From Brevibacterium sp. RIT 803 (GTDB lineage: Bacteria; Actinomycetota; Actinomycetes; Actinomycetales; Brevibacteriaceae), in the NCBI RefSeq assembly GCF_016892625.1, contig NZ_JAFEMW010000002.1, forward strand, positions 1-64,000: a DNA stretch of 64,000 nt, written 5' to 3'. Positions within the stretch are counted from its first letter, which is position 1. The number at the start of each line of letters is the position of its first letter. The translations under genes and the position numbers were made by a program. Below the pieces are notes generated by a model that did no database searches, was not told where the DNA came from, and worked only from the letters and a program-made list of their open reading frames with translations. Of this stretch, positions 42,114-52,506 are shown in pieces.

Positions 42114-43418
42114 CTGTCCGCGTATAGTCACACCCCAGCCCGCCGCATTCTCATTCCGACGGAAACCTACGCACCCGAGGTCAATGGCGCCGCGAAGTTC
42201 GCAGAACGTCTGGCCGCCGGGCTAGCTGCTCGCGGCAATGATGTTCACGTCGCCTGTCCATCCGCGACAGGAAAGGCCTCGGTGAGCACCGAGGACGGTG
42301 TCACGGTCCACAGACTGACCTCACATCGTTGGCCGCTGCATCCGACTTGGACCATCTGCATGCCCTGGGAGACGAAACCCGAACTGTCTCGTCTCCTCGA
42401 CTCTCTTCAGCCCGACGTCGTGCATACTCAGGCGCATTTCGTCATCGGTCGCTACGCGTTCTCGGAGGCGAGCAAGCGGGGCATTCCCGTCGTCGCCACG
42501 AACCACTTCATGCCCGATAATGTGCGACCATATCTGCGGGCGCCGAAATCGCTTCTCGACGGTGGCACTGCCGTGGCCTGGTGGGACCTGCGCAGGAAAT
42601 TCGAGTCCGCAGACTTCATCACGGTGCCCACGCAGCTCGCTGCCGACCTGCTGACGCAGAACGGGTTCACCTCCCCGATTCGCGCAGTCTCCTGCGGTAT
42701 CGACCTGGAACGGTTCGCGCACCTGCGTGACGATCGGACTGCCCAGGACGATCAAGCCGTCCAGAACGATCAGACTGCCCAGCCTGAGCAGGCGTTCGGA
42801 GGGTCGCCGACGACGTCTGAGCGGTCGACTGCGGCTTCCGGCACCGAGGTCGCGGCACCACCGCGTGTCCTCTTCGTCGGCCGACTCTCTTCGGAGAAGC
42901 ACGCCGCCGACATCGTCGAAGCGGTCGCGAAGACCGACCCGGCGCTCGGGCTCGAAGCCGACATCGTCGGCGGCGGGGATCAGGAGGAGCCGCTCAAGGA
43001 ACTGGCCGCGGAGCTCGGAGTCGCCGATCGCATCCATGTGCTGGGCAAGGTCAGCGACAAAGAGCTCATGGACGCCTATCAGCGGTGCACGTTCTTCTGC
43101 ATGCCCTCGACAGCTGAGCTCCAGTCCATCGCCACGCTGGAGGCACTGGCTTCACGCAAACCCGTCGTCCTCGCTGATGCGGTTGCGCTTCCACACCTGG
43201 TCAGGGACGGGGTCAATGGGTTCCTCTTCCCGCCGCGGGATATCGAGGAGCTGGCCTCGCGATTCGCCCAGATCTGCGAGCTCTCCGACACCGACCTCGA
43301 CACTATGGCCAGGGCATCGCTCAATGTGGTCGCCAAGCATGACATCGAGTACACACTCGACACGTTCGAATCCATCTACAACAAGGTCATCACCGAAGGC
43401 CTGGAGGCAGCGGCCTGA
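42114..43418 (+). CDS. GT4 family glycosyltransferase, probable CTG start
   Basis: 434 residues if it starts at CTG 42114, seven bases after GGAGAG. The N-terminus RRILIPTETYAPEVNGAAKFAERLAAGLAARGNDVHVACPS is the typical GT4 acceptor-domain start and would be lost if the first conventional codon, GTG 42282, were used. C-terminal GT4 motifs are FVGRLSSEKHAADIVEAVAKT and PSTAELQSIATLEALASRKPVVLAD. A linker of acidic Asp/Gln/Ala repeats near 205-245 is unusual. Probable GDP-mannose or UDP-sugar dependent enzyme acting on glycolipids at the membrane (related to actinobacterial mannosyltransferases). Confidence 0.85.
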   Translation: MSAYSHTPARRILIPTETYAPEVNGAAKFAERLAAGLAARGNDVHVACPSATGKASVSTEDGVTVHRLTSHRWPLHPTWTICMPWETKPELSRLLDSLQPDVVHTQAHFVIGRYAFSEASKRGIPVVATNHFMPDNVRPYLRAPKSLLDGGTAVAWWDLRRKFESADFITVPTQLAADLLTQNGFTSPIRAVSCGIDLERFAHLRDDRTAQDDQAVQNDQTAQPEQAFGGSPTTSERSTAASGTEVAAPPRVLFVGRLSSEKHAADIVEAVAKTDPALGLEADIVGGGDQEEPLKELAAELGVADRIHVLGKVSDKELMDAYQRCTFFCMPSTAELQSIATLEALASRKPVVLADAVALPHLVRDGVNGFLFPPRDIEELASRFAQICELSDTDLDTMARASLNVVAKHDIEYTLDTFESIYNKVITEGLEAAA

Positions 43419-43439
43419 AGCAGTCAGACCCTTGAGCCT

Positions 43440-44399
43440 TCAGCCATCTGCGCCCATCGGCGGAACAAACACCGTCTCCCCGGTACGAAGACGATCGAAG
43501 TCCACGCCTGCCACCATGTCATCGAGAGATGACCACGAACCTGTGGAGCCTGCAAACCCGAGGGATGAGCACATCCACGCGTAGACATCTTCGAGTGTCC
43601 AACCCTGGGCGCACAGCTGCTGGTAGGTGACCGCACCATCACGCTTGGCCAAGCGTCTGCCGGCAGAGTTCACGACCAGTGGAACATGCAGCCACGAGGG
43701 CTGTGGCAGGCCCAGCAGATGGGCCAGATGAGCTTGACGAGGCGCCGAGGTGGCCAGGTCGTCCCCGCGCACCACTTCGTCGACACCGCTGGCACCATCG
43801 TCGACGATGACGATGAGGTTGTAGGCGAAGACTCCATCGCCGCGCTTGAGGACCAGGTCATCAACCGGGGACGTGATCTCGCCCAGCAGCCTGTCCTGCA
43901 CCGTGACCTCAGCGTTGTCGGTCTTCAACCGCAGTGCCGGGCTGCGCCCCTGTTCGTCAAGACGCTGTCGGTGCCGTTCTCGTTCGGACTCCGACAGATC
44001 ACGACAGGTCCCGGGATACGCTCCGGGCGGAGAGTGCGGTGCCGTTGGCGCCTGTTGGATGTCCTTGCGTGAGCAGTAGCACTCGTAGACGAGTCCCTGT
44101 CCCTCGAGGCGACTCAGGGCTTCGGTGTACATGTCGAGACGCTCCGACTGGACGAGCGGCGGCTCATCAGGGCTGACGCCGAGTTCAGCGAAGACCTCGA
44201 GCTGTGATTGTGCCGCACCGGGCTGGACTCGATCGAGGTCCTCGATGCGCCAGAGGAACCGTCGCCCGGTCTGTCGCGCGCGGACATACGCCAGCAGTCC
44301 CGAACGAATGTTGCCGATGTGCAGGTCGCCGCTTGGGCTTGGTGCGAATCGCCCTGACCCAGTGATCGACGTCTCGAGTCCTGTGGTCTGTATGCTCAA
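43440..44399 (-). CDS. gluQ: glutamyl-Q tRNA(Asp) synthetase
   Basis: 319 residues, a truncated GluRS that glutamylates the queuosine of tRNA-Asp. RFAPSPSGDLHIGN carries the HIGH-type motif, CYCSRKD...CRDLSE the zinc ligands, and RRLAKRDGAVTYQQL the KMSKS-like loop. The anticodon-binding domain of true GluRS is absent, which is the family hallmark. Start ATG overlaps the GNAT gene's TGA. Confidence 0.92.
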   Translation of the reverse strand: MSIQTTGLETSITGSGRFAPSPSGDLHIGNIRSGLLAYVRARQTGRRFLWRIEDLDRVQPGAAQSQLEVFAELGVSPDEPPLVQSERLDMYTEALSRLEGQGLVYECYCSRKDIQQAPTAPHSPPGAYPGTCRDLSESERERHRQRLDEQGRSPALRLKTDNAEVTVQDRLLGEITSPVDDLVLKRGDGVFAYNLIVIVDDGASGVDEVVRGDDLATSAPRQAHLAHLLGLPQPSWLHVPLVVNSAGRRLAKRDGAVTYQQLCAQGWTLEDVYAWMCSSLGFAGSTGSWSSLDDMVAGVDFDRLRTGETVFVPPMGADG

Positions 44400-44713
44400 G
44401 CCTGCGTCACGAGGTCGGCGTACTGCGGGAAACGTTTGAGATAGTCCTGAACATAGCTGCAGGTCGGGACGATGCGGCCGCCTTCGTCCCGGATCTGATC
44501 GAGGACCGTGGTGACCAGTGTGCGGGCGAAGCCACGGCGAGAGAAGCCCTCGGAGATGATGGTGTGCTGGAGTTCGACGGTCTCGTCGTCAATGACCCGA
44601 TAGCCGAGGAAACCAGCGAACTCGACCGGATCCTCAGCGGTGAAGATCTCAAACCGTTCACGACCGGGATTCTTGACCACCGTGACGGGGGTGGAACTGA
44701 GCTCGGGTTGCAT
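44396..44713 (-). CDS. GNAT-type small acetyltransferase-like protein
   Basis: 105 residues from ATG 44713 behind AAGGAG. One GNAT fold (FAGFLGYRVIDDETVELQHTIISEGFSRRGFARTLVTTVLDQIRDEGGRIVPTCSYVQDYLKRFPQYADLV), the YjdJ/NATD1 type, in which acetyl-CoA binds at SRRGFA. Target unknown. Translationally coupled to gluQ through ATGA. Confidence 0.85.
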   Translation of the reverse strand: MQPELSSTPVTVVKNPGRERFEIFTAEDPVEFAGFLGYRVIDDETVELQHTIISEGFSRRGFARTLVTTVLDQIRDEGGRIVPTCSYVQDYLKRFPQYADLVTQA

Positions 44714-44806
44714 ATGGGACTCCTTGTCAGCGGCATCGTCCTTGTCACGAACATTACAGGGTGGCGCCGGGATCTTCACTGACCGACGCCACCCGGTTCT
44801 GGTCGA

Positions 44807-45649
44807 TCAGGCGGCGGTCTGCGCTGACAGACCTTCTGCCCCGACAGGCGCGGTGGACTTGCGCTGCAGTCGCTTCTCCAGCCAACGGGCGATTCCGGCG
44901 ACGATCATATTGATGATGATGAACAGCACGGCACCGACCAGGAACGTCGGCAGCAGGTTGTTGTACTCGCGGCCGATGAGATTCACCTGGTAGAGCAGGT
45001 CCTGGTAGGTGACGATGAAGCCCAGGGCCGAGTCCTTGAGCAGCACGACGATCTGCGCAATGATCGTGGGCATCATGGCGCGCAGAGCCTGCGGCATCAG
45101 CACCAAGCTCATCACCTGGCCCGGGCGCAGGCCGATGGCCATGGCGGCTTCCCTCTGCCCCTTCGGGACGGCGAGGATACCGGCTCGGATGATCTCTGCG
45201 AGAACCATGCCGTTGTAGAGGGTGAGGCCGATGACAACGGACCAGAACGCTCCGATCGTGTTGCCGAAGATGAGGAACATCGCAAAGATGAGGAGCAGTA
45301 CCGGGACCCCGCGGAAGAACTCGAGGACGATGGTTCCCGGTACCGAGATGACCTTCTTGCTCGAGAGCCGCAGCAGCGCGAATACGACGCCGACGACCAA
45401 CGCCAGCACGGAAGCGACGACGGCCACCTTGAGGGTGGCCCCCATGCCCTTGAGGAGCACCAGCTGAATCTGGGAGAAGCTGAATGGATACCATTTCGCC
45501 GAGTCCAGCTGACCAGCATCGGCGAACTTCCAGATCACGAAGGCGATGAGGCCGGCCAACACAACGGCCGAGACGATCGAGAGGATGATGTTGTTCCGGC
45601 GAGCCTTGGGGCCGGGCTCGTCGAACAGGACCTGAGTCGGTGCGCTCAT
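44807..45649 (-). CDS. gluD: glutamate-type ABC transporter permease (GluD-like)
   Basis: 280 residues, HisM/GluCD polar amino-acid permease with about five to six membrane segments and the EAA loop REAAMAIGLRPGQVMSLVLMPQALRAMMPTI. Last of a four-gene operon; overlaps gluC by 4 bp. Confidence 0.9.
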   Translation of the reverse strand: MSAPTQVLFDEPGPKARRNNIILSIVSAVVLAGLIAFVIWKFADAGQLDSAKWYPFSFSQIQLVLLKGMGATLKVAVVASVLALVVGVVFALLRLSSKKVISVPGTIVLEFFRGVPVLLLIFAMFLIFGNTIGAFWSVVIGLTLYNGMVLAEIIRAGILAVPKGQREAAMAIGLRPGQVMSLVLMPQALRAMMPTIIAQIVVLLKDSALGFIVTYQDLLYQVNLIGREYNNLLPTFLVGAVLFIIINMIVAGIARWLEKRLQRKSTAPVGAEGLSAQTAA

Positions 45650-46308
45650 CGTAGGATCACCAGCTTCCTCTCGAGGTAGTCGAAGACGCGACCGAGGATC
45701 AGCGCCAGGATCAGGTACGCAAGGGCAGTCCCGAACAGCAGCGGGATCACCAGATCTCCGCGCACCTCAATGGCGTTGCGCATGGCCGAGATGAGTTCTC
45801 GATTGTTGAACGCCGAGGCGATTGAGGTGTTCTTCAGCAGCGCGATGATGACGCTGCCCAGGGGCGGGATGACGGTGCGGAACGCCTGGGGAAGGATCAC
45901 CTGGCTCAGGGTCTGTCCGAAAGTGAGCCCGACTGCTCGTGCGGCTTCGGCTTGACCCACAGGAATCGTCGAGATGCCCGATTTCAGGGTCTCGGCGACG
46001 AAACATGCTGTGTAGGCCGTCAGCGCCAGAGTTGCATAGATGAAGGAGTTGAAGGAGCTGGTCGCGCCGAATCGGATGTCGAGGAACGGCAGCCCGAAGG
46101 CACAGAAGAACATCACCAGCGTCAGCGGCGTGTTCCTCACGACGTTGATGTACGTTGAGGCCGCGATCCGCAGGACCGGTGTCGGTGAGACTCTCATTCC
46201 AGCCAGGATCGTTCCCAGCACGAGGGCACCGATCAGGGCGACGGTGAAGAGTTTGATGGTTCCCCAGATGCCTGAGAAGAACATCTCGAGAAGTTGCAGA
46301 AAATCCAT
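45646..46308 (-). CDS. gluC: glutamate-type ABC transporter permease (GluC-like)
   Basis: 220 residues with five membrane segments and the EAA loop QAEAARAVGLTFGQTLSQVILPQAFRTVIPPLG. Partner of gluD in the heterodimeric channel. Confidence 0.9.
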   Translation of the reverse strand: MDFLQLLEMFFSGIWGTIKLFTVALIGALVLGTILAGMRVSPTPVLRIAASTYINVVRNTPLTLVMFFCAFGLPFLDIRFGATSSFNSFIYATLALTAYTACFVAETLKSGISTIPVGQAEAARAVGLTFGQTLSQVILPQAFRTVIPPLGSVIIALLKNTSIASAFNNRELISAMRNAIEVRGDLVIPLLFGTALAYLILALILGRVFDYLERKLVILR

Positions 46309-46324
46309 TCCAGATTCCTTAATC

Positions 46325-46356
46325 GATGCGAGGGCACCGTCGGGTGCCCTCGCATC
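46325..46356 (-). other. hairpin between gluB and gluC
   Basis: GATGCGAGGGCACC (46325-46338) pairs with GGTGCCCTCGCATC (46343-46356), loop GTCG. A stable intercistronic structure after the binding-protein gene, a common way to make more binding protein than permease. Confidence 0.7.
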
Positions 46357-46375
46357 ATGTCAATCTGAAGGCTGG

Positions 46376-47275
46376 TCAGTAACGGTCGATCTTGGGCATC
46401 TCGACATCATCGGCGGAGCCGAGGGAGTATTCGAATGCCTTCTTCCAGTCACCGTCGTCCATCCCCTTCTGGAGGGCATCGTTGACGGCTTCGCGCATGG
46501 CGTCATCGCCCTTGGGCAGGCCGACACCGTAGGGTTCTTCGGTGAAGGGCTGGCCGACGACCTTGAATTCGCCTTCGTACTGTTTGGCATAGCCACGCAG
46601 GATCGCGTCATCTGTGGTCACAGCGTCGACTGAGCCTGACTGCAGGTCGGTGACACACTTCGAGTAGGTGTCATAGGCGACGAGCTCAGCCTTCTTGTAC
46701 TTCTCTTCGATGTTCTGGGCAGGCGTCGAGCCGTCCACAGAGCAGACCTTCTTTCCGGCCAGATCATCAGGGCCGGCGATGTCGGAATCGGCGGCCACGA
46801 GCAGATCCTGCCCGGCGACATAGTACGGTCCAGCGAAGTCGACGACCTTCTTGCGTTCGTCATTGATCGTGTAGGTGGCCACGACCATGTCGATGTTTCC
46901 CTGCTGCAGGAAGGGCTCACGGTTGGCAGAGACCGTCTCCGTATATTTGATCTGGTCTGGGCTGAAGCCCAGCTGCGCGGCCACCATCTTCGCAATCTCG
47001 ATATCGAATCCCTCGGGCTGCTCCGAGCCGGCCTTGACGTTGCCGAGACCGGGCTGGTCGTACTTGACTCCGACCTTCAGTTCGCCGGCGTCCTTGGCAG
47101 CCTTCCAGGTCTTGGAATCCTTGAAATCGGCGCTGTCGTTGACTGTGTACTCAGGTGCCTCCGCTTGGGCGCCGTCGCCCTCGGCAGGAGCATCTGGGGT
47201 TCCGCCTTGACCGCAGCCGCTGAGCGCGAGCAGTCCGATGGCAACAGATGCGATTGAGAGTCTGAGCTTCTTCAT
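46376..47275 (-). CDS. gluB: glutamate-type substrate-binding lipoprotein (GluB-like)
   Basis: 299 residues from ATG 47275 (CAAGGAG upstream). Lipobox LSGC near residue 21 anchors it outside the membrane; the SBP_bac_3 domain (GELKVGVKYDQPGLG, PEGFDIEIAKMVAAQLGF, IDMVVATYTINDERKKVVDFAGPYY) binds a polar amino acid, by synteny glutamate. Confidence 0.92.
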   Translation of the reverse strand: MKKLRLSIASVAIGLLALSGCGQGGTPDAPAEGDGAQAEAPEYTVNDSADFKDSKTWKAAKDAGELKVGVKYDQPGLGNVKAGSEQPEGFDIEIAKMVAAQLGFSPDQIKYTETVSANREPFLQQGNIDMVVATYTINDERKKVVDFAGPYYVAGQDLLVAADSDIAGPDDLAGKKVCSVDGSTPAQNIEEKYKKAELVAYDTYSKCVTDLQSGSVDAVTTDDAILRGYAKQYEGEFKVVGQPFTEEPYGVGLPKGDDAMREAVNDALQKGMDDGDWKKAFEYSLGSADDVEMPKIDRY

Positions 47276-47327
47276 CGTTTCTCCTTGTGAGTGTGGTGAG
47301 TATGACCGACTACTTGTTTCGGTGTGA

Positions 47328-48077
47328 TCAGCGGGTGAGGATCTTGGACAGGAAGTCCTTGGCACGCGGGGTCTGGGGGTTGGTGAAGAACTCTTCAGGC
47401 TCGGCGACCTCGACGATCTCACCATCTGCCATGAAGACGACACGGTGAGCAGCCTTCCTTGCGAAGCCCATCTCGTGGGTGACGACCACCATGGTCATGC
47501 CTTCTTCGGCGAGTCCGACCATGACGTCGAGGACTTCGTTGATCATCTCCGGATCCAGTGCCGAGGTGGGCTCGTCGAAGAGCATCACCTTCGGCTTCAT
47601 TGCCAGTGCACGGGCGATAGCGACTCGCTGCTGCTGCCCGCCGGAGAGCTGTGCTGGGTATTTATCGGCTTGGTGGGCGACTCCGACGCGTTCGAGCAGG
47701 GCCATTGACTGCTCTTCGGCTTCGGCTTTGGACAGTTTGCGGACCTTGATCGGACCGAGGGTGACGTTCTCGAGAATCGTCTTGTGGGCGAAGAGGTTGA
47801 AGGCCTGGAAGACCATGCCCACGTCCGAGCGCAGCGCTGCCAGTGCCGCGCCTTCAGCAGGCAGTTCCTTGCCGTCGATCGTGATCGAACCGGAGGTGAT
47901 GGTCTCCAGACGATTGATCGTACGACACAGCGTCGATTTGCCGGAGCCGGACGGACCGATGACGACGACGACTTCGCGTTCTTTGATCTTGAGGTTGATG
48001 TGCTTCAGAGCGTGAAAATCACCATAGTGTTTCTCGACATCTGTGACTGACACCAGTGGTTGTGATTCAGCTCTCAT
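47328..48077 (-). CDS. gluA: glutamate-type ABC transporter ATPase (GluA-like)
   Basis: 249 residues: Walker [10 protein letters not shown], signature LSGGQQQR, Walker [13 protein letters not shown] and switch His in VTHEMGF. First gene of gluABCD; ATP-hydrolysing subunit of polar amino-acid uptake. Confidence 0.93.
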   Translation of the reverse strand: MRAESQPLVSVTDVEKHYGDFHALKHINLKIKEREVVVVIGPSGSGKSTLCRTINRLETITSGSITIDGKELPAEGAALAALRSDVGMVFQAFNLFAHKTILENVTLGPIKVRKLSKAEAEEQSMALLERVGVAHQADKYPAQLSGGQQQRVAIARALAMKPKVMLFDEPTSALDPEMINEVLDVMVGLAEEGMTMVVVTHEMGFARKAAHRVVFMADGEIVEVAEPEEFFTNPQTPRAKDFLSKILTR

Positions 48078-48222
48078 GAGAGTCGATCTTAGTGAATAAA
48101 GTTCTCACATGAAAAACGTGAAGTCTTGCCGGAAAAACTGCAACCGACTTGTGACCTGGGTCAGGAGCCGGCTGCAGTCTCTTCTGCGGCCCTCCCGCCG
48201 TCCGCGAAAGGGCGAATCGCGC

Positions 48223-49917
48223 TCAGCCTGCGAGCGTGCTGTGGACGATCTTCTCGCCCTCCTCGCGCAGCTCGATCTTGCGGATCTTGCCTGAGACCGT
48301 CATCGGGAAAGACTCCCGAACCTCGACGTAACGCGGGATCTTGAAGTGAGCGAGTTTGCCTGAGCAGAACTCGCGGACCGCCTCGGCGTCCAAGGTGTCG
48401 ACGCCGTCCTTGAGGATCACCCAGGCCATGAGCTCCTCGCCGTACTTCTCATCGGGGATCCCGACGACCTGGACGTCTCTGATTGAGGGGTGATGGTAGA
48501 GGAACTCCTCGACCTCACGGGGATAGACGTTCTCTCCGCCGCGGATGACCATGTCCTTGATCCGGCCGGAGATGTCGACATAGCCGTCATCGTCCATGAT
48601 GCCGAGGTCGCCTGTATGGATCCAACGGGACTCATCGATCGCTTCGGCCGTCTTCTCCGGGTTCTCCCAGTACCCGAGCATGACAGCGTATCCGCGGGTG
48701 CACAGTTCCCCCTTCTGTCCGCGGGGGACGGCCTGACCTGTGACCGGGTCGGCGATCTTGATCTCGAGATGGGGCATGACACGGCCGACGGTCTGAGTGC
48801 GGGCCTCGAGTGTGTCATCGACGCGGGTCATCATCGACACCGGCGAAGTCTCCGTCATGCCGTAGCAGATGGCGACCTCTTCCATGTTCATGTCGGTGAT
48901 GACGCGTTTCATGATCTCGACCGGGCAGGGTGAGCCGGCCATGACGCCGGTGCGCAGCGAGCTGAGGTCGTAGCTCGAGAAGTCAGGATGTTCGAGTTCG
49001 GCGATGAACATCGTGGGCACACCGTAGAGCGAGGTCGCCTTCTCTTCGGCGACTGCGCTCAGACTCGCCACCGGGTCGAATCCGGGAGACGGCAGGATGA
49101 TCGCAGCGCCGTGGCTGAGAGCCGCGAGGTTTCCGATGACCATCCCGAAGCAGTGGTAGTAGGGGACCGGCAGGACGACGGAGTCCTTCGAGGAGTAGCC
49201 AAGCATCTCCCCGATGAAGAACCCGTTGTTGAGGATGTTGTGATGACTCAGCGTCACCCCTTTCGGGAAGCCAGTCGTGCCGGAGGTGTACTGGATGTTG
49301 ATCGGGTCGTCCATCGCGAGCTCGTCCATGAGCTTCTGCAGGCGAACCGAATACTTGGCGCCCTCATCGTCGAGGAGTCTGCGACCGCTTCCGATCAGTT
49401 GGGCAAAGGACTGACGTTCGCCGATGACCGCATCACCGAGGAGGTCGGACGGGAGCGTGTCGAGGAAAATGAGTTCGAGTCCCGGCACCTTCGCCGCGAC
49501 CTCGGTCGCGATCGCATAGAAGTCCGAGTGGGGCGGAGCGGTGATCTGAGAGACGAGCATGCTCATGCCCGACTGTTTGACGACGTATTCGAGCTCGTGG
49601 CTGCGGTAGGAAGGGTTGACGTTGACGAGGATCGCGCCGATCTTCGCGGTGGCGTACTGGATCTGTGCCCATTCGGCGACGTTCTGTGCCCAGATGCCGA
49701 CCCGATCGCCCTTCTTGATTCCGCGTTCGAGCAGTCCGATGGCCAGGGCATCCGTGTCACGGTCGAATTCGGCATAGGTCCACCGCCGGCCGGAATAGCG
49801 GTCGACGAGCGCCAGACCGTTCGCGTGGGCAGCGACAGTCGCCTTGATGTGCGCGGGGATGGTCTGTCCCAGCAGTGGTGTGTCCGACGGACCTGAGGAA
49901 TAGGAAAGTTCTGCCAC
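48223..49917 (-). CDS. AMP-dependent acyl-CoA synthetase (FadD-like)
   Basis: 564 residues. [21 protein letters not shown] is the AMP-binding loop; [33 protein letters not shown] and [42 protein letters not shown] follow, and the C-terminal lysine is in [14 protein letters not shown]. Resembles medium-chain fatty acyl-CoA ligases (AlkK/FadD35 type). Distinct from the other ligase at 3767. Stands alone between the gluABCD operon and modBC. Confidence 0.88.
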   Translation of the reverse strand: MAELSYSSGPSDTPLLGQTIPAHIKATVAAHANGLALVDRYSGRRWTYAEFDRDTDALAIGLLERGIKKGDRVGIWAQNVAEWAQIQYATAKIGAILVNVNPSYRSHELEYVVKQSGMSMLVSQITAPPHSDFYAIATEVAAKVPGLELIFLDTLPSDLLGDAVIGERQSFAQLIGSGRRLLDDEGAKYSVRLQKLMDELAMDDPINIQYTSGTTGFPKGVTLSHHNILNNGFFIGEMLGYSSKDSVVLPVPYYHCFGMVIGNLAALSHGAAIILPSPGFDPVASLSAVAEEKATSLYGVPTMFIAELEHPDFSSYDLSSLRTGVMAGSPCPVEIMKRVITDMNMEEVAICYGMTETSPVSMMTRVDDTLEARTQTVGRVMPHLEIKIADPVTGQAVPRGQKGELCTRGYAVMLGYWENPEKTAEAIDESRWIHTGDLGIMDDDGYVDISGRIKDMVIRGGENVYPREVEEFLYHHPSIRDVQVVGIPDEKYGEELMAWVILKDGVDTLDAEAVREFCSGKLAHFKIPRYVEVRESFPMTVSGKIRKIELREEGEKIVHSTLAG

Positions 49918-49950
49918 GTCGTTGTGCTCCTTTGTACCGGTTCGATGGCG

Positions 49951-51651
49951 CTAGCGTGATCTACTGCACAGTATGCCTTCTGAGTCCCCCTCGCAAAAGC
50001 TCTGGAGGAAGTCGTGTCCAGGGAAGTCCGGCGACTGGCGAGAAGTCGCCGACAGGTTGGCTCCGACCTCCCCCACGGGTGCGCTGACCGCAACGCTTCC
50101 GGAGTCGATGAGCACCAGCGTGGACGCCAGGGCGGTGACGTCGTCGACATCGTGGGTGATGATGACGGCGCTTCGACCTGACAGCACCTGGCCGAGCACG
50201 CGTCGTGTCTCGACTCTGACGTCGACGTCCAGGGCCGACAGGGGCTCGTCGAGGAGCAGCAGCTTCGGATCGGTGACCAGCGCTCGGGCCAGAGCGATTC
50301 GGGCTGCCTGTCCCCCGGATACTGCATCGGGTCTGCGGTCCGCGCAGTGACCGACGCCGAGGCTCGAGAGCATGCGTCCGGCAATTCTTCGTGCGTCCTC
50401 AGTTTGCTGTCCGTGCGCTCTGAGGCCGAAGGCCACATTGTCGATGACGTTCAGATGCGGGAACAGGAGCGGGTTCTGAGCCAAGTGGACGATGCCTCTG
50501 GTGTGAACGGGCGGCCACTTGTTCGCGTCGAGGTCGAAGATGGTCTCATCACCGACGCGCAGGGAACCGGATTCGGCACAGATCGCTCCGGTCATCAGCT
50601 GGAGCAGGCTGGACTTCCCCGCTCCGTTGCGACCGATGATCGCCGTCGTCGTACCGGTCGGCATCCTGAGATCGACGTTGATGCCGCGCTCAGGCAGCCG
50701 CGCACTGAGTCGAACCGCAGCGGTCTCCGTCCGTACTCGCTCGGTGTGCGCCTCGGGGGCGGGTCCTCCAGAGCCCATCGACGACGGGCCAGGACGGTAT
50801 GTCGTAGCCTCGACCGCCTCCGCGGCCGGGGCCGAACTCGGAGCGCGCAGTCTCGGTGCGTGGGGAGAACGGTAGGCGAGGGCGATGATGACCAGGGCGA
50901 CTGCGATGAGGAGCAGGGACAAGGCGATTGCCGACTGCGGGTCGGATTCGCGGACCAGATAGATCTGCAGCGGCATCGTTCGGGTGACCCCCGAGAGGGA
51001 GCCTGCAAACGTCAGAGTAGCCCCGAACTCCCCCAATGCTCGGGCGAAGCAGAGGATGGCACCGGTCATGATTCCTTGGCGCAGAAGCGGAAGCGTGATG
51101 TGGAAGAACACGCGGTTGGGTGTTGCGCCGAGCTCGGCTGCGGCGAGCTCGAAGTCCTGCCCGCGGGCGGCGATCGCCGTCTCGACGGACATGACCATGA
51201 ATGGAAGTGACACGAAGATCTGCGCAAACACCACGGCTGCCGTTGTATATGCCAACCCCAGCCCCATATCGGTGAGCAGGGACCCGAGGAAGGCTGTTCT
51301 TCCCCAGGTGTACAGGAGTGCCAGACCACTGACGACCGGCGGTAGGACGAGTGGCAGCAGAATGAGCGTGCGCACGACTCGCTGCCCGCGGAAGGTGCGC
51401 GTCGCGAGCAGGTAGCCCAGGGGGAAGCCGATGCTCACGCTCACCAGAGCAGCGATGACGGAGGTGAGCAGTGAGAGCCCCATAGCCAATTGGGATTCCG
51501 GCGCCAGAATGATCTCGCCGAGGTGGCTGGGCTCGATTCGTGCGATCATCCCGATGATCGGGACGAGGAGGAAGGCGATGCCGAGTCCGGCAGGGATCCA
51601 GAGCCACGTCGGCACCGTTGAGTGGCCGCGTCTCCTGCGCGTATTCGTCAT
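49951..51651 (-). CDS. modBC: molybdate ABC transporter, fused permease-ATPase (ModB-ModC)
   Basis: 566 residues joining two usually separate subunits. Residues 1-265 form the ModB permease (five to six membrane segments; EAA-type loop ELAAAELGATPNRVFFHITLPLLRQGIMTGAI). After a Pro/Ala-rich linker, 305-545 form the ATPase with Walker A GRNGAGKSS, signature SGGQAAR, and Walker B LLLLDEPLSALD. No TOBE domain follows, unlike most ModC; the separate HTH-TOBE protein may serve. It is the last gene after modA, 29 bp away. Confidence 0.9.
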   Translation of the reverse strand: MTNTRRRRGHSTVPTWLWIPAGLGIAFLLVPIIGMIARIEPSHLGEIILAPESQLAMGLSLLTSVIAALVSVSIGFPLGYLLATRTFRGQRVVRTLILLPLVLPPVVSGLALLYTWGRTAFLGSLLTDMGLGLAYTTAAVVFAQIFVSLPFMVMSVETAIAARGQDFELAAAELGATPNRVFFHITLPLLRQGIMTGAILCFARALGEFGATLTFAGSLSGVTRTMPLQIYLVRESDPQSAIALSLLLIAVALVIIALAYRSPHAPRLRAPSSAPAAEAVEATTYRPGPSSMGSGGPAPEAHTERVRTETAAVRLSARLPERGINVDLRMPTGTTTAIIGRNGAGKSSLLQLMTGAICAESGSLRVGDETIFDLDANKWPPVHTRGIVHLAQNPLLFPHLNVIDNVAFGLRAHGQQTEDARRIAGRMLSSLGVGHCADRRPDAVSGGQAARIALARALVTDPKLLLLDEPLSALDVDVRVETRRVLGQVLSGRSAVIITHDVDDVTALASTLVLIDSGSVAVSAPVGEVGANLSATSRQSPDFPGHDFLQSFCEGDSEGILCSRSR

Positions 51652-51680
51652 ATCAGGACGCCCCAGTCGTAACGGTCATA

Positions 51681-52433
51681 TCAGGGAGTCAAGAATCCGG
51701 CGGCGTCGAACAACTCGATCGCCTCGTCAGATTTCAGGAACGAGACGAACTCATCGGCGGCTTCCTGATTCTCACTCGATCCGACCGTCGCCGCCGGGTA
51801 CTTGTTGATGACCTTGTCCGCGCCGTCGAGCGCGACCTGTTCGACGTCTCCGTTTCCACGGGCGACATCGGTGACGTAGACGATGCCGGCGTCGGCCTGG
51901 CCAGCACTGACCTTGCCCAGGACATCGGTGACCGAATTCTCCTCACTGACTGGCTCGAGTGCGACAGCGTTGTGCTGCGCCCATTTTTCGGTGGCGGCTC
52001 CGCAGGGGACCTGGGGCGCGCAGACGACGAGGTCCTTGCCCGTGAAGTCCTTCGACGATGCGATGTTGCCCGGGTTTCCCTTCGGCACGGCCAAGGTCAG
52101 GGTGTTCAAAGCGAAGATCTGCGGCGCCCCGGCCAGCAGGTCATCTCCGTTGAGCGTGTTCATCGTCGACTCATCAGCGGTGGCGATCACGTCTGCGGGA
52201 GCCCCTTCCGAGATCTGCGAGACAAGATCGGAGGAGCCGGCGAAGGAGAATTTCACCTCGAGATCGGGTTCGGTCCTGTTGAACTCCTCGGCGACATCAT
52301 CGAAGACCTCGGTCAATGATGCGGCGGCGAAGACCGACAGAGTCGTCTTCTGCCCCGGATCCGACCCTGAGCCGGTCGAACACGCGGTAAGCGTGAGCAG
52401 CGCAACGATGCACGCTGCAGATAGATGCTTCAT
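51681..52433 (-). CDS. modA: molybdate-binding lipoprotein
   Basis: 250 residues from ATG 52433. A signal peptide with lipobox LTAC leads to the PBPII domain: LSVFAAASLTEVFDDVAEEFN, FSFAGSSDLVSQISEGAPADVIATAD and AGIVYVTDVARG, with the Ser/Ala oxyanion-binding residues of ModA. Delivers molybdate or tungstate to ModBC. Confidence 0.93.
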   Translation of the reverse strand: MKHLSAACIVALLTLTACSTGSGSDPGQKTTLSVFAAASLTEVFDDVAEEFNRTEPDLEVKFSFAGSSDLVSQISEGAPADVIATADESTMNTLNGDDLLAGAPQIFALNTLTLAVPKGNPGNIASSKDFTGKDLVVCAPQVPCGAATEKWAQHNAVALEPVSEENSVTDVLGKVSAGQADAGIVYVTDVARGNGDVEQVALDGADKVINKYPAATVGSSENQEAADEFVSFLKSDEAIELFDAAGFLTP

Positions 52434-52506
52434 CCGTCCATTAAACCCGCATTCACGGATAAAACGCACATCTATCCCAGCATCTGCGACAAATAAGGCG
52501 AAATCG

